Below, in pieces: positions 15,101 to 24,577 of a DNA stretch of 64,000 nt. The notes under the pieces are model-generated. The model saw nothing but the letters and a program-made list of their open reading frames with translations. It was not told the origin of the DNA and made no database searches. A program made the translations under genes and the position numbers. Source of the stretch: Hydractinia symbiolongicarpus (lineage: Eukaryota; Cnidaria; Hydrozoa; Anthoathecata; Hydractiniidae); assembly GCF_029227915.1 (NCBI RefSeq), contig NC_079877.1, positions 10,355,351 to 10,419,350 on the forward strand, written 5' to 3'. The stretch's first letter is position 1, and every line of letters starts with the position of its first letter.

Positions 15101-15376
15101 AAAGATTACCTTTGGATCGTCTTCAAAGTTTGTGTAGTATCCGAGCATGACCGCAAAGGTCTTTTCAATGTTTCTGTTTGCCAACAGAGATATATTCGAC
15201 ACATTAAATAGATCTTTTTTTCTCAAATACCCCAGAGCTTCGTACAAAGATTGGTCTTTGGTCTCGCTACTTGTTTTCATATCTGATTTGAAATTGCTTC
15301 CCAACGTAATATGGAATTGAAAAACAGCCAACAAGTATATATGCAATAACGAACATAGTAAATTACAATAAGTCAT
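1..15376 (-). CDS. Ionotropic glutamate receptor, NMDA-like, gene A (five exons, 3' incomplete)
   Basis: This is a ligand-gated cation channel subunit of the plasma membrane. Exons by splice sites: 15376-15110 (start and signal peptide), 14294-13855, 12275-11351, 9697-9534, and 140 to beyond the edge. Phases agree at every junction (0, 2, 0, 2). Exons 1-2 encode a short amino-terminal domain of about 235 residues. Exon 3 holds S1 (CCMGFCMDLL, YNGLIGD, then APITIYQWR with the carboxylate-binding Arg and FSEPY), TM1, a pore loop GLVFQRDMGG and TM3 with SSYTAMLTAK. Exon 4 encodes the start of S2 (DFIFATIAQSGISKMFRDG). The CC-x-GFC-DLL and APLT-like blocks resemble GluN1. The frame is open through exon 4 and I see no disabling change. 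The last intron is swollen by Helitron-like insertions. Gene B lies upstream in the same orientation. Assignment to iGluR is firm; the exact NMDA subclass is inferred. Confidence 0.85.
510..2167 (+). mobile_element. Non-autonomous Helitron, tandem copy 1
   Basis: The element starts with TCTCTTTAATAATAG directly after an A (509) and ends with a GC-rich hairpin (AACCCGGCG TTTC GACGCCGGGTT) followed by CTAG at 2164-2167. A TC start, 3' hairpin, CTRR end and insertion between A and T are the Helitron signature. No Rep/helicase coding is present. It lies in gene A's last intron and abuts a second copy. An internal unit of about 240 bp is itself duplicated (1541-1780 and 1781-2020), which explains why this copy is 246 bp longer than copy 2. 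Confidence 0.8.
1541..2020 (+). repeat. Internal tandem duplication (about 240 bp x 2) in Helitron copy 1
   Basis: Both units start at CTGTGCAACACGGTTTAACT (1541 and 1781) and run through matching CGCACACTATAATGGTGTAT segments. The units differ at many positions, so this duplication looks older than the pairing of the two whole Helitrons. Confidence 0.8.
2168..3579 (+). mobile_element. Non-autonomous Helitron, tandem copy 2
   Basis: This is a near-identical head-to-tail repeat of the element at 510-2167. It begins with TCTCTTTAATAATAG directly at the CTAG of copy 1 and ends with the same hairpin and CTAG at 3576-3579, followed by T. Together the two copies sit between A509 and T3580, as expected for one Helitron target site. 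This copy has a single version of the roughly 240-bp internal unit. Differences between the copies are scattered point changes and short indels. Confidence 0.8.
3580..4375 (+). other. Intronic sequence, no gene; ends in a Helitron-type 3' terminus
   Basis: No convincing coding sequence is present. The segment just right of the tandem Helitrons (3582-3640) resembles 391-450 on their left (GCATTAT..., ...GAAA.AAAACGT), so the target region may itself be repetitive. The stretch finishes with a hairpin GTGGATTTTTCCAC (about 4349-4362) and CTAG at 4372-4375, which looks like a Helitron 3' end whose 5' end I could not place. Confidence 0.45.
4376..4602 (+). mobile_element. Short Helitron-like unit (227 bp)
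   Basis: The unit starts TCTATATAAATAATACGCC directly after a CTAG and ends with GTGGATC...CGACTAG at 4602. The start, with a GTCTCTGTGACAGGCAAAG segment behind it, recurs near 4603 and 6831, which defines a shared 5' end. It has no coding capacity. It is chained head to tail with neighbouring units. Confidence 0.6.
4603..6830 (+). mobile_element. Helitron-like unit (about 2.2 kb), non-coding
   Basis: The unit opens with CCTATACAATAATACGC (the first base is C rather than T) after a CTAG and closes with the hairpin GTGGATTTTCCAC, then CGACTAG at 6824-6830. Inside are a perfect hairpin (5361-5389), a G/C-rich palindrome (about 5697-5721), a segment (about 5845-6060) related in inverse orientation to 12590-12870, and GTT/GTC-rich simple sequence at 6520-6630. 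No Rep/helicase gene is seen. It may be a composite of nested elements rather than one element. Confidence 0.5.
5351..5398. repeat. Perfect hairpin
   Basis: CTCCCAGTTAAA (5361-5372) pairs with TTTAACTGGGAG (5378-5389) around a 5-base loop. AGCTAAG and CTTAGCT extend the stem outside a 1-2 base mismatch. Confidence 0.8.
6831..7180 (+). mobile_element. Helitron-like 5' end and body
   Basis: TCTATATAATAATACGCC follows a CTAG directly, as at 4376. The body contains GACGTCA-rich sequence (about 6955-7085) and a GGGTAACCAGAGACCACC segment. No matching 3' terminus was found, so the right boundary is open. Confidence 0.5.
7272..7755 (+). repeat. Degenerate tandem repeat, three units
   Basis: Units begin at about 7272, 7441 and 7671 with TTTATATT(T)AGAACAAA. 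They share GATATTCT..CTGACCC, TAAAATAAAGCTTGC and GCTATAGCTATTGGCAA blocks. The third unit is truncated. No coding sequence is seen. Confidence 0.65.
7756..8689. other. No gene recognised
   Basis: This is AT-rich intronic sequence of gene A. Short open frames here have no recognisable domain. I see no RNA gene. Confidence 0.5.
8690..9065. mobile_element. MITE-like element with inverted ends
   Basis: The left end GGTGCCTAATACAAGGCGAG (8691 onward) matches the reverse complement of the right end (GGTGCGTAATACAAGGTGGG, ending about 9064) over about 30 bp with mismatches. It is about 375 bp with no coding sequence. Superfamily unknown. Confidence 0.5.
9740..10908 (+). mobile_element. Helitron-like element, probable
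   Basis: A CTGTGTCTGTCCGTCTATGACC segment near 9770 resembles the 5' region of the unit starting at 10909. The stretch ends with hairpin GTGGATACTTCCAC and CTAG at 10905-10908, followed by T. The 5' boundary is approximate. It lies in the intron between exons 3 and 4 of gene A. Confidence 0.45.
10909..11215 (+). mobile_element. Short Helitron-like element
   Basis: It starts TCTTTTATGATAATGTG directly after a CTAG, followed by CTGTGTCTGTC. It shares AAAAGCGCCTA and CAATGTCACGG blocks with 9750-10060. The 3' end has GGATACTTCCAC and a degenerate CGTAG instead of CTAG. Confidence 0.45.
12590..12870 (-). repeat. Dispersed repeat, inverse copy of about 5845-6060
   Basis: Read on the minus strand it shares TATTGGCCAT, TCTATGAAAT, AGGATTATCCTT-like and TTAATCCGATTTCC blocks, in the same order, with 5845-6060. 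It lies in intron 2 of gene A. Family unknown. Confidence 0.55.
12871..13854. other. Rest of intron 2 of iGluR gene A, no gene
   Basis: The interval includes a GC-richer block (about 12880-13230) with GCGCACGCAACAAAA and TGCGCGTGCAATGC motifs that looks like an inserted repeat. No coding signal is seen. Confidence 0.4.
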
Positions 15377-18245
15377 AATTTTATTGTTAGTACCGGAGAA
15401 TATTTGATATTAAATGTATTTTTGCACTTCTTCCGTGATATTGGAAATGTTGCAACACACGCAGTATGGGAAATCACATTGTTTTTTGAAGTTGATAATT
15501 GAACATTTGTTTTACGTCGTTCTGTTTTCTTTGAAGCTCTGTGCTAAAAAAAACACACGATCTTTTCTTGTGAAGATTCTTCAGTGAATAACTGCTTAAA
15601 TAAACTTCAGTTCATTGAACTGGTTTGAAATAAGTTACTTGACATTCACTTGTTTACTTCCACTGAACAGAAAAAATTAAACCTCAACTTGTAAACAAAT
15701 TATTTTCCATTCAATAAGCGTAAATATTTCTCAAAATTGTTTATATCTGCAAACACTTCTTTCCAAACATTTTTTACACTAAAGTGTGTAACAAGAGAAA
15801 AAATTATTTTCGTACATTTAATATTTTATTTCTAAAAAGTGTCACAATAAGGAGGGTGGATTGAGAGACTGAATAACAAAAAATATTTTAATAGGTTCGT
15901 CTTTAAATTTTATTTTAATTTTTTTTAAAAATGTTTAAAACTTTGGAGATTTAGCGCAAAAATCAAGCAATATCAATGCCAGTAAAGCTTCTGCAGGCAG
16001 AAAATACAAAAGTTAAGTGGTATCTCATTTGCAACTCCATTCAAAGATCATTACCTGGCCATACAGTTTTATGAAGAGCAGTTTTCTCTGTGCATTATAC
16101 ATTATTTTCACCAAATTTAGATTAACACCATAAAAATAACAATATACAAACTAGAATCATTAAAATTTATTAAAAATATTTTAAAAAAAAGCCAGCTGGC
16201 TATGGCGCTTGAGTTCTCGTAAATTAGAAAAGGATTTTGTCCTTTAAAACGATCAATGCAACTCGAAGCATCGCACACAGCTGGAAATTTTAACGCAAAA
16301 CACATATAACAATGAAACTAAAGAATGGAAATGGGAGTTGTGAGGGCTACTGATGCATCTACCATGCTAGATGTATTGATTTTCAACTTATTTCGCACGT
16401 TTAGGAGATCTGTCGCTACGTACTAACAACAGCAAGCAATTTATCAGTAAAAAATATCGTGCGAAGTTATTAAGCCCTGGGCGAAAGCATGCAGCGAAAG
16501 TTTTTTTTAATCATTTTTTAGCAAAGAAGATTTGGGAGAGTGAACGAGCGTCTAATTCTTCTAAAATTTGTAAAAAAATACACAAATTAATTTACGTGCT
16601 TTAAAAGACTCGTATTTCCCTCTCTATACTCAAAGATTATAATTACCACCAGTTATACGCAGACATACAAAAATGCAAACATACAAAAAAATACATAACA
16701 AAGATAACGTTTGTGCTAAAAGACAAAACTCTGTATAATTTATTTACAAGTATTCTCAGAAATAACAATGCTGTAATGATTCGGTTAGGCGCCCGGGCGC
16801 TTATTAAAGTTTTCTGGAGTCAGGGGGGCGCTAATTCGAGGAAGACGCTTATAAATTTTTTCGTGGTTCTCTCAGAATCTTCATCTCCTGCAAATCTTCT
16901 GGACAGACCCATGTTGTATCTTTCTCATTCGATGTTCTACTTAGACATTTTCCTTTTGAATTTTCGCAACTGCAACTTATTCGAGTCCAGTCCTTACGGT
17001 AAATTTAAATAAATAAAAATATATAAAAGAATATTATCGGAATTTCTGCAGAGAATAGCAGAACAATGGACAGTTTCGTACAAGACATTAAAATATGTGA
17101 AAGTCAAGCCAACCAAGTAAATAAATAAGGATTGCTAGAATATGTTTCCTAGGGATTCATCTTTCAAAACTTCAATGCGTAACCAAAACATACATAATCC
17201 AGGACTAAGTATGTCGATAACAATATGCGTTATACTTCCCACATCTTCCCACGTTACGCAAAATAAATATAATAGCAAAATCTTTAGTGGCAAACAACGT
17301 AAATGTACGTTAGCAAGTGCGTGTTCTATGCTATATTACGTGTAGCAGTTGACATTACACATTAGTTGTGAAAGTTCTGAGTTTTCTAAAATGAATAGAC
17401 AATTGCTATAGCAAATAATAAATAGGAATACCTACAGGTGTGAACACATCAATGATACACGATTTTGTCTATATATTTGCTTTTATTAAATTAAACCAAT
17501 AAAATGCCAAAAAACAATGTAAAGAAAAATTTAAAAAAAAAACATTGAACCAATAATATAAAAGAGAAAAAACGATAAACAAATAATACGACAGATGTAA
17601 AATTTCAGGGAATTTTAAAGTGGGCGCAGAAATTTATGTTTTTATATAACACTTTAACAACATTTGTGTGAATTTGCGCATTCTTTTGCATTTGCTTTTT
17701 TACTCGGTAATTTAGCAAAAGCTGATACCGAAAGTAAAATTCCAAAAAATAGCAACGATTTCATCCGTTTTTCCAGAAAAAAGAAGCAACATTTAAGAAA
17801 AAGAATTTCAGTTACGTGAAAGAGAATTGAAAGTAAAAGAAGAAGAAAACCATGTTCCAGATATTCATGGACAAAATGAAAAAGTGATACAGTTTGGATA
17901 GTTGGTTGCTTGTTTTTGTTACTTCTGTTGCTGTTGTTTCTTCACAATTAATGTTACTACTTACCTATTGAAGGTCAGGACATTAGAAGTGGTGGTTTGG
18001 CGTTCAGTAGACAACGTGAGTATATAAACATAATTTTCTTATCTTTTAAACGCATTTTTTACCAGAAAACATTGTTTTAGTATTATCAGTTCTGTTTTTA
18101 ATTAGTTTTGGTAAGCGACACTGAAAATGCAAAAGTAAATTTGTGTTATATAGAAAACAATAAAAATCCCAACCAGAAATGAATAAACATTTGTAATTCT
18201 GACTGTTGCCTTTCTCGTGTTCTGGTAATTCCACTTAAATTTTTC
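15377..18245. other. Intergenic between iGluR genes B and A
   Basis: No gene is supported. Around 16780-16850 a short GC-rich block (GGCGCCCGGGCGCTTATTAA) stands out from the AT-rich background and looks like a repeat remnant. Upstream elements of gene A could lie near 15380-15600 but I cannot identify a promoter. Confidence 0.4.
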
Positions 18246-21200
18246 TTACCAGATTTTAAACGACTGTAGTTTGTAGCTAGCCCTCCTAGCTTTCACCCAC
18301 ATGTGTTCCATTAAAAACAAAGCAAAGGAAAACACAGTTCCTGCAACCATCACAACAAATAATCCACCAAATGAATATATATCAGCTTGTTCAATGTGAT
18401 CATGATTTTTGCCGGCCTTACAATTATTACGAAACCAGCGTTTATCTAAATTCTCTAGCTCTCCGCTTGATTTATATTTCCGAATACTTCTTGTTATTCC
18501 ATTTAGAAGTTCTGATTCTTTGGCGGTGGCAAATGCATAACCACCATCTGGTATAATTTCTCCCACCATATGAATATTGCATTGGACATCTTTACTGCCA
18601 TAATATTTCAATATAGTAGCATCATGGATTATGGCGTCTAACTTTCTAAATGGAAAATACATAGATTTCACAGAAAGAAGAAAAACCAGAGAAGAGTCTT
18701 TAGTTCTGCACATGTTTTTTATTTTTCGCATAATGCAGTTTGTATAAGCATGAGTTCATATTTGATTGGGCCATGACTTTTTTTTTTTTTTTTGCTCCAG
18801 TTTTAAAACAAAAAGTTTGTCTAAGAAGAACCAACTATGATATCTGCTTTACTAACATATTTTAGATTCGATTAGATTGCATTTTTTATTACATCATGAC
18901 ACTTGATAATTACTATACCTTCAATGACCTTAAATTCTTTGTGGAAAAATTTCATGCAGGCATTTGTGAGTTTAATAATTTTTAATATCCGTTAGGAATT
19001 GCCTTCATGTCTAGAACTTATTTCCCTTTTGACGCCAAGGTAATTAATTCTTGCTGTTTAATATGCGGGGTATTTTTAGAACAAAATTTTCATTCGTTTA
19101 TTATTGCCATTGTTATTTTTTTCACATCTATTATTTTCAAAACCCACCTACCCTGATCTCAGATCATTCATTGCTTGGTCAGTATCAATAAAATTGAACT
19201 TTTTCATATAATCGTACATCGCCCTCCATTCTTTCTTATCGCTATCACGAAACATCTGTGTTATGCCAGAGTTGTCCAGAGTCCCAAATTTAAAGTCAAG
19301 CGTAGGATTCGTGATCTAAAGGATTAATAAAATTGTTAAACTCGGAAATCGTAACGGTATATTGACCTAAGAGCTTGCACAAACTTTGCAGTGTTATAAA
19401 TGGTGCGTAGCTTACCTTTTCATCTTTCAGACCCTTGATAGGAAAAAAATGGGGGTTTATTACTTTGTTTGCTGTCAGTATCGCCGTGTATGAAGACATC
19501 AGTATCATCATAAATATAGCAACAGAGATGGCAATAATTCTTGTACTTATTTGTGTTGGGTTTTGTGCACCCATATCGCGCTGAAACACAAGTCCTATCT
19601 GGTATAATATACTTTCTGACCATGGATAGAATGGTTGCTCCTTTTGATGAATACAATACTCCATACAAGATAAAATTATACTAGCAAGAAAAGCCACAAG
19701 GAATGTAGCTGTCCACAATTGGATTGTAAGCGGCGAAAACACTTTCAAACTAAAAAAAGAATATTCAATTTTTTGTGCCACAGTTGCAATTGCTACACCA
19801 TTTGATCTAAATGGTTCAGAAAACATTATTCGTTTAGCTCGCGTCGCATACATCGTAAGTGGTGCCAGTATTAATTCTGCTTTCCCTGTTATAAGATCTC
19901 CAACTAGACCGTTATATGTTCCGTTAACTTCTGTTCCGTAGGCACCATCTTCAACAATATATAAGTGTGTAGATATTTCAAGTTCTGATTCCATAAAAAC
20001 AAGCAAGTCTATACACAAACCAATGCAACAGCGTGGTACAGGCAATCTAGATTCATTTTGGTATTGACTTTCCCAGCAGATTCTTCCCAATTCGCAGTTA
20101 TTGGTGTACTTGCTAGGAGGATGACGTGCAAACATAATAAAAGGAGGCTCAATAATTGTGACAGTTCTTATCATTTTTCTTCCTTTGCTTTGCGTGTTGG
20201 CTATTGACAGGTCTATTGTTGTTGATAGTTTTTCTTCGCGAATTAAGGGTGACCATAGCATCTGATTTAGTAAAAACAATTCCGATAGTTGTCGCATATT
20301 TTCTGCATGATATAACATTATTTTGTCTCCTTTAATTCTAAAGCAAAGGAAATAAAGATCAATTTTTTTTGTATTTTTTGCTGAATTGCTTGTTTCAGAC
20401 AGTAAAAGCTAGAACAATGGTTGAATCTTTCCAGAAATATATCATGCGTAACATTATACAGTTTCGGATTTGTATGTTACCTTTTTGACATAGCATTACT
20501 GTCGGAGGGAAGACTAATTTAAAATATTTCTGAACGAATATTTACCTGAGTTTATTGATATCAGAAACAAAAGCACAGTCAAGCGCTAAGGAGCTGTTGT
20601 TAAGCTTTAAATCAACATAAAAGATGTGCGCAGTATGATCTTCTTCGAAGAATCCCAACTCTTTCTTATTTGTTAACCATACAAAACCTTCATCCAAGAT
20701 CTCTATGGTCAATGCCATTCTCATGATGTCCAAGTTACACTGCAGCGAGCATAAAAGGACAAACATCTTGAACCCGTGAGCCTTCCAAGTGGAAACGTCT
20801 TTAGCAAGTCTTTTCCTATTAATACCATTGCTGTAGAGAAAAGTTTCGTATTGAAAATATTCTTGAATATGTTGATTTCTTCCCCGATCCAGTATAAGGA
20901 GAGTTTTAAAGTTATAATACTCCTCCAAAATCGGAAGGATGCAAAAATTATTTTGGAAATTTGTGGTGGTGTTGAACTAAATAAAGAAAAAAAATTATGA
21001 CTATTTATTCAGAGGGCCAATCAGATACTAGATACTTATTTTTCATTGAATAAATGGCAGGAAAGCGAAGGTTTCTCATGCAACAATTTTTGTCCATACT
21101 ATTCAGTTTAAAGTCTGAGTAACCGAGTCAGAAAAGAAAGGACAATGATTCCCTCAACCTGTCACTTTTGAACTACACAAAGACGACAGCCTAATTTTCA

Positions 21201-21654
21201 TGTTTATTTTCGATTAATTGCTGACGTCTGTAAAAATTAGAGAATTGCGAATTATGAAGTTGCCAAAGAAGCAGTTGTCCTAATTTTTTTTTCTTTACTT
21301 TGAGGCGATCAGAAATGACAGCCCGAAGTCCGAAGTAAGACGTCCCCTTATTCCCCCACCCCCATTCCCCAACCTTTATATATGGGTGGAATCAAGAACT
21401 ATAAGAATTAAGTGTTCCCTACTTACCAACTCCTCACCAATGTAATTGGCATACACATCCAATATTTTTGATTCGTGATCACTATACTTTTTTAACGTCA
21501 GTGAAAATGAACCACTAGAAATTTGGACTTCTTGAAAAAGTTGTATAACCTCATGCAACGAGTTATTGCTATTTTTACACAGATTTATTGACAATACCAG
21601 AAGTTGATATCTTGCAAGAATTGATAAAATAACCACTGTTAAATGAAATATCAT
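18246..21654 (-). CDS. Ionotropic glutamate receptor, NMDA-like, gene B (five exons, 714 aa)
   Basis: This is a ligand-gated cation channel subunit. Exons: 21654-21427 (start, signal peptide), 20976-20546, 20337-19416, 19315-19152 and 18645-18246; the lengths sum to 2145 nt with all phases consistent. S1 carries CCIGLCIDLL, YNGLVGD, APLTMYATR (binding Arg) and FSEPF. The pore loop is GLVFQRDMGA and TM3 contains SSYTAILTANKV. S2 has FGTLDNSGITQMFRD, then IIHDAT with the amino-group-binding Asp. TM4 is FGGLFVVMVAGTVFSFALFL near the end. The stop (TAA) overlaps a consensus donor (GTAAGA), so a longer spliced C-terminus is possible. The amino-terminal domain is about 220 residues, roughly half the usual length. 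Gene B is clearly more diverged from A and C than they are from each other. Confidence 0.88.
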
Positions 21655-21659
21655 TCTAA

Positions 21660-22770
21660 GTCTTTAAAACTATTTACTAAAATAAAGTTTAACCATCTTC
21701 GTAAACTTTCTCAGTCAGTATTCTGTGTCAATATAACTTCTATCTATAATATATTATTACATTAGGTGTATATGGGTTATCACCTTAGACGCAAACGAAA
21801 ACAATTCGAAAGGAGAAAACGACATTCAATTGATTCACAATTTTTTAAATCCTGCAAAAAAACATATCAATATTTAATGACAGGTAGGAGTTTTACTGAT
21901 TATGAAAACAAACAGCATTTAATAATTAAAAAACTTTAGAGAAGAATTTTTGCAAGAAGAATTTCTTGCGGAATTCACTTATGCAGTTGACAGGCATGAA
22001 GAGAAATTTTAGCAGAACGAATTTTTGTGATTAAAACTTATTCTTGGACTATCAAGTAGATTTTTAACCATTATCGGTTCAATATTTTAAAAAAATGCGA
22101 AATTTATTTTCCGATTGATTTATTTTGTCTGGTTTTGAGAACTCAATTGCAAATGCAAATACATATTTCTTCCTCCAAAAGTTTCTTTCCTTAAGATAAG
22201 ACTGCTCGTTAGGACATGGGAAATGCAAAAGAGATCGTTATTAATGTATCGCATTTGCCGTTTCGGTCAAAAGTATTTTATGCATTTTAACACGAAATCC
22301 ATCCACATGAAAGACGGATTGATGATATCATTATAGAGTCGCAAAAAGATCAGTGACATGAATACGTGCCTGTTTAACCTTACTTATACTGTGTTTTTTT
22401 TCAGTATCAAATGTCCCCCGACGTATCCGAAAAATAGTATAGTAGATGATTTTGAACTGCTTAATTCGCTTTTTAAAGGAGAACTAACGAAGAAAACCAA
22501 TATATGCTTCTACGTAATAAAAACATTCTTTAATATAATAGAAACAATATGGATTAAGTTTTTTTAGTTTTTTAATTTTTTTTCTTGTCCAAATTTTTGT
22601 TCAAAACAGTAATAATTACGTCAACGGTCAACGCCATTATTGAACAAAATCCGCCCTGGTTCGCACATGTTTTATAGACTTGTGACGTCAAACGGCGTAA
22701 AATGGTGAATAAAGTCTCGCTATCGTTGTACGAAGAATTCGCAGCTTCTTATACTCAAACACAAGAATAT
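21660..22770. other. Intergenic upstream of iGluR gene B
   Basis: No gene is supported; short open frames are AT-rich and lack domains. The promoter of gene B should lie here but I could not place a TATA or initiator with confidence. Confidence 0.35.
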
Positions 22771-22985
22771 ACTAAAGCCAGGTTTACACTAATTCAAATA
22801 ACATAATTCTTATGGTAATTCGCATGTTATTCGCATGCAATAAGAATTATATTTCTTGGTGTGAACAGTTCTTTTATTTGCATGTTATGTTCATCGCATG
22901 TTATTCGTACGAGCTGCATAAGAATTTTTTTATGCCAATAACATGCGAATTGTGAAGATCACACCGCTTGATCTTTCTTGATTTA
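22771..22985. repeat. Cluster of GCATGTTATTCGCATG-type inverted motifs
   Basis: CGCATGTTATTCGCATGC, CATCGCATGTTATTCGTACG and the complement CAATAACATGCGAATTG recur within 200 bp, bounded by GTTTACACTAA on the left and GATCACACCG on the right. GGTGTGAACAG occurs inside. The arrangement suggests a small fold-back element of unknown family. Confidence 0.45.
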
Positions 22986-24083
22986 TTACCCAAAGGTTGC
23001 TATGATTAAAAAAATAAAAAATGGTTAAGCCTATAACAGCAATTATAGAAGACGAAACCATTTGTGAAGAAGTTTAGTTTCCTTTAGCAAAACGTTGTAC
23101 GTACTCTTCGATTCTCTCTGAAGAAATATTTCTTCGGACCATCTGGTTGTTATTTAAACTTCGGTCTTTTTTTATTATTGATATCATAAAAATTGTCGCG
23201 CAGAGCATGTCTTCATCGGAGAAGTCCAGTTAAAAATCTAAATTTTTTTTCTGCTGTTTGGCTTGATGTGAACATATCAGTTTAGAAACGTTACACATAT
23301 TTTCTTTTTATTTTTTAGTGTAATAAGGGGTCTAATGGGACAGTTGCACCACAAAATTCTTCTTATAGACTACTTGACGTACCTAGACTATAAAAATTAG
23401 AATGCAAAGGTTTTCTGTGGCAACTGGACAGCATGTGTCTTAATCCTATGCTGCTGTTAAATACACTGACTATATCTATTTACACTCCTGTCATCTGTTT
23501 TTATCTATGTTGCTGTTGCCACTTATGACTGCTTACCACTATTAGAAGCTAACTTGCTGACCAAGTCAAAGACACTAAGCAAAAGTCAATAAAAGACCAG
23601 AGAGGTGGGGAGAAATAACTTCAAAAACACGATATAGATATTTAAAACTTTACCACAGGCAGACGCAGACAGCACAGCTTTTAGCTAACCAGCGTATCGT
23701 CGATATGGCCTGCCAAAACAAAGCCGATTCGACAAAAGTTAATCCCCGATCTTCGTATTTAATGAAAATAATTATGCGCCTTATATTGATTCAATTAATT
23801 GGAATAATCTTGTCTTAACCAAAAATGACTGTAAATATTTCATGAAATATGAAATGTTTGCAATGAAGTGTTTAAATGACATGTCTTGACAATATTTTTA
23901 CGACGCTTGTTAACAATTTTTCAGAGAGTTCTGTTATACGCAGGTCCAATAAACCAGCAATCGCGTGGGTACGTCCATCTGATAAATTTGCGATGTTACG
24001 GCAGTTGCATTAACAAAGCGGTCGAAGGAGGAAAATGCTGGCTGTTTAATAAGATTTCGATTTAATTTGAACTCTTAATAATA
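22986..24083. other. Intergenic, no gene recognised
   Basis: AT-rich with scattered short open frames. No domain, RNA gene or clear repeat is seen. Confidence 0.35.
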
Positions 24084-24577
24084 CAGTGGAATATCGCGAA
24101 AGCGGAAGCAGTGGTACTTAAAACAAAAAGATTTTACGCAAAATCGGTCATACAATAAGACGGACAATTTTTGTACCAAACAAAATTTGTCACTATAAAC
24201 GCTCCTTACAAAGCGCCCATTATAAAAATAGATTTAAGAAAAAAAATTCAATATTTTTACATTTTCCAATTTTATACATTTTCTCATCAAAACGTTTTTG
24301 TTTTTCGTTCTTTTTCTTGTTGTCACGAATTATATAAAGAAATTTTTAAATCTTTAACTAAGGAATCTAAAACAGAAGTCAATCAAAAAATACTTCGCAA
24401 ATCTTTTGTAGTCTGTTTCTTTTATGAATAACATTTTTTGCTCAAACAATCCCTCTAACAATCCTCGTGAAGTAAAGCTTAAGAAACCTTTTTCTGTCAA
24501 AATTCTACCTAAAAACTATTTTTTTTTTTTTGCAAACTCTCTATAAATTTGACATCCACTTTAGAGAGATTCCACTG
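24084..24577. mobile_element. MITE with CAGTGGAAT ends (pogo/Tc1-like)
   Basis: The left end CAGTGGAATATC and right end GAGATTCCACTG are inverted and about 490 bp apart. CAGTGGAA termini are typical of pogo/Tigger-type mariner relatives. A TA precedes the left end; the right flank is TGTA, so the TA duplication is not clean. Short open frames inside are not recognisable as transposase. Confidence 0.5.

Noticed and set aside
16713-17012. 99-codon open frame between iGluR genes B and A
   Set aside because: Runs through a GC-rich repeat remnant and AT-rich flank; no domain or splice context.
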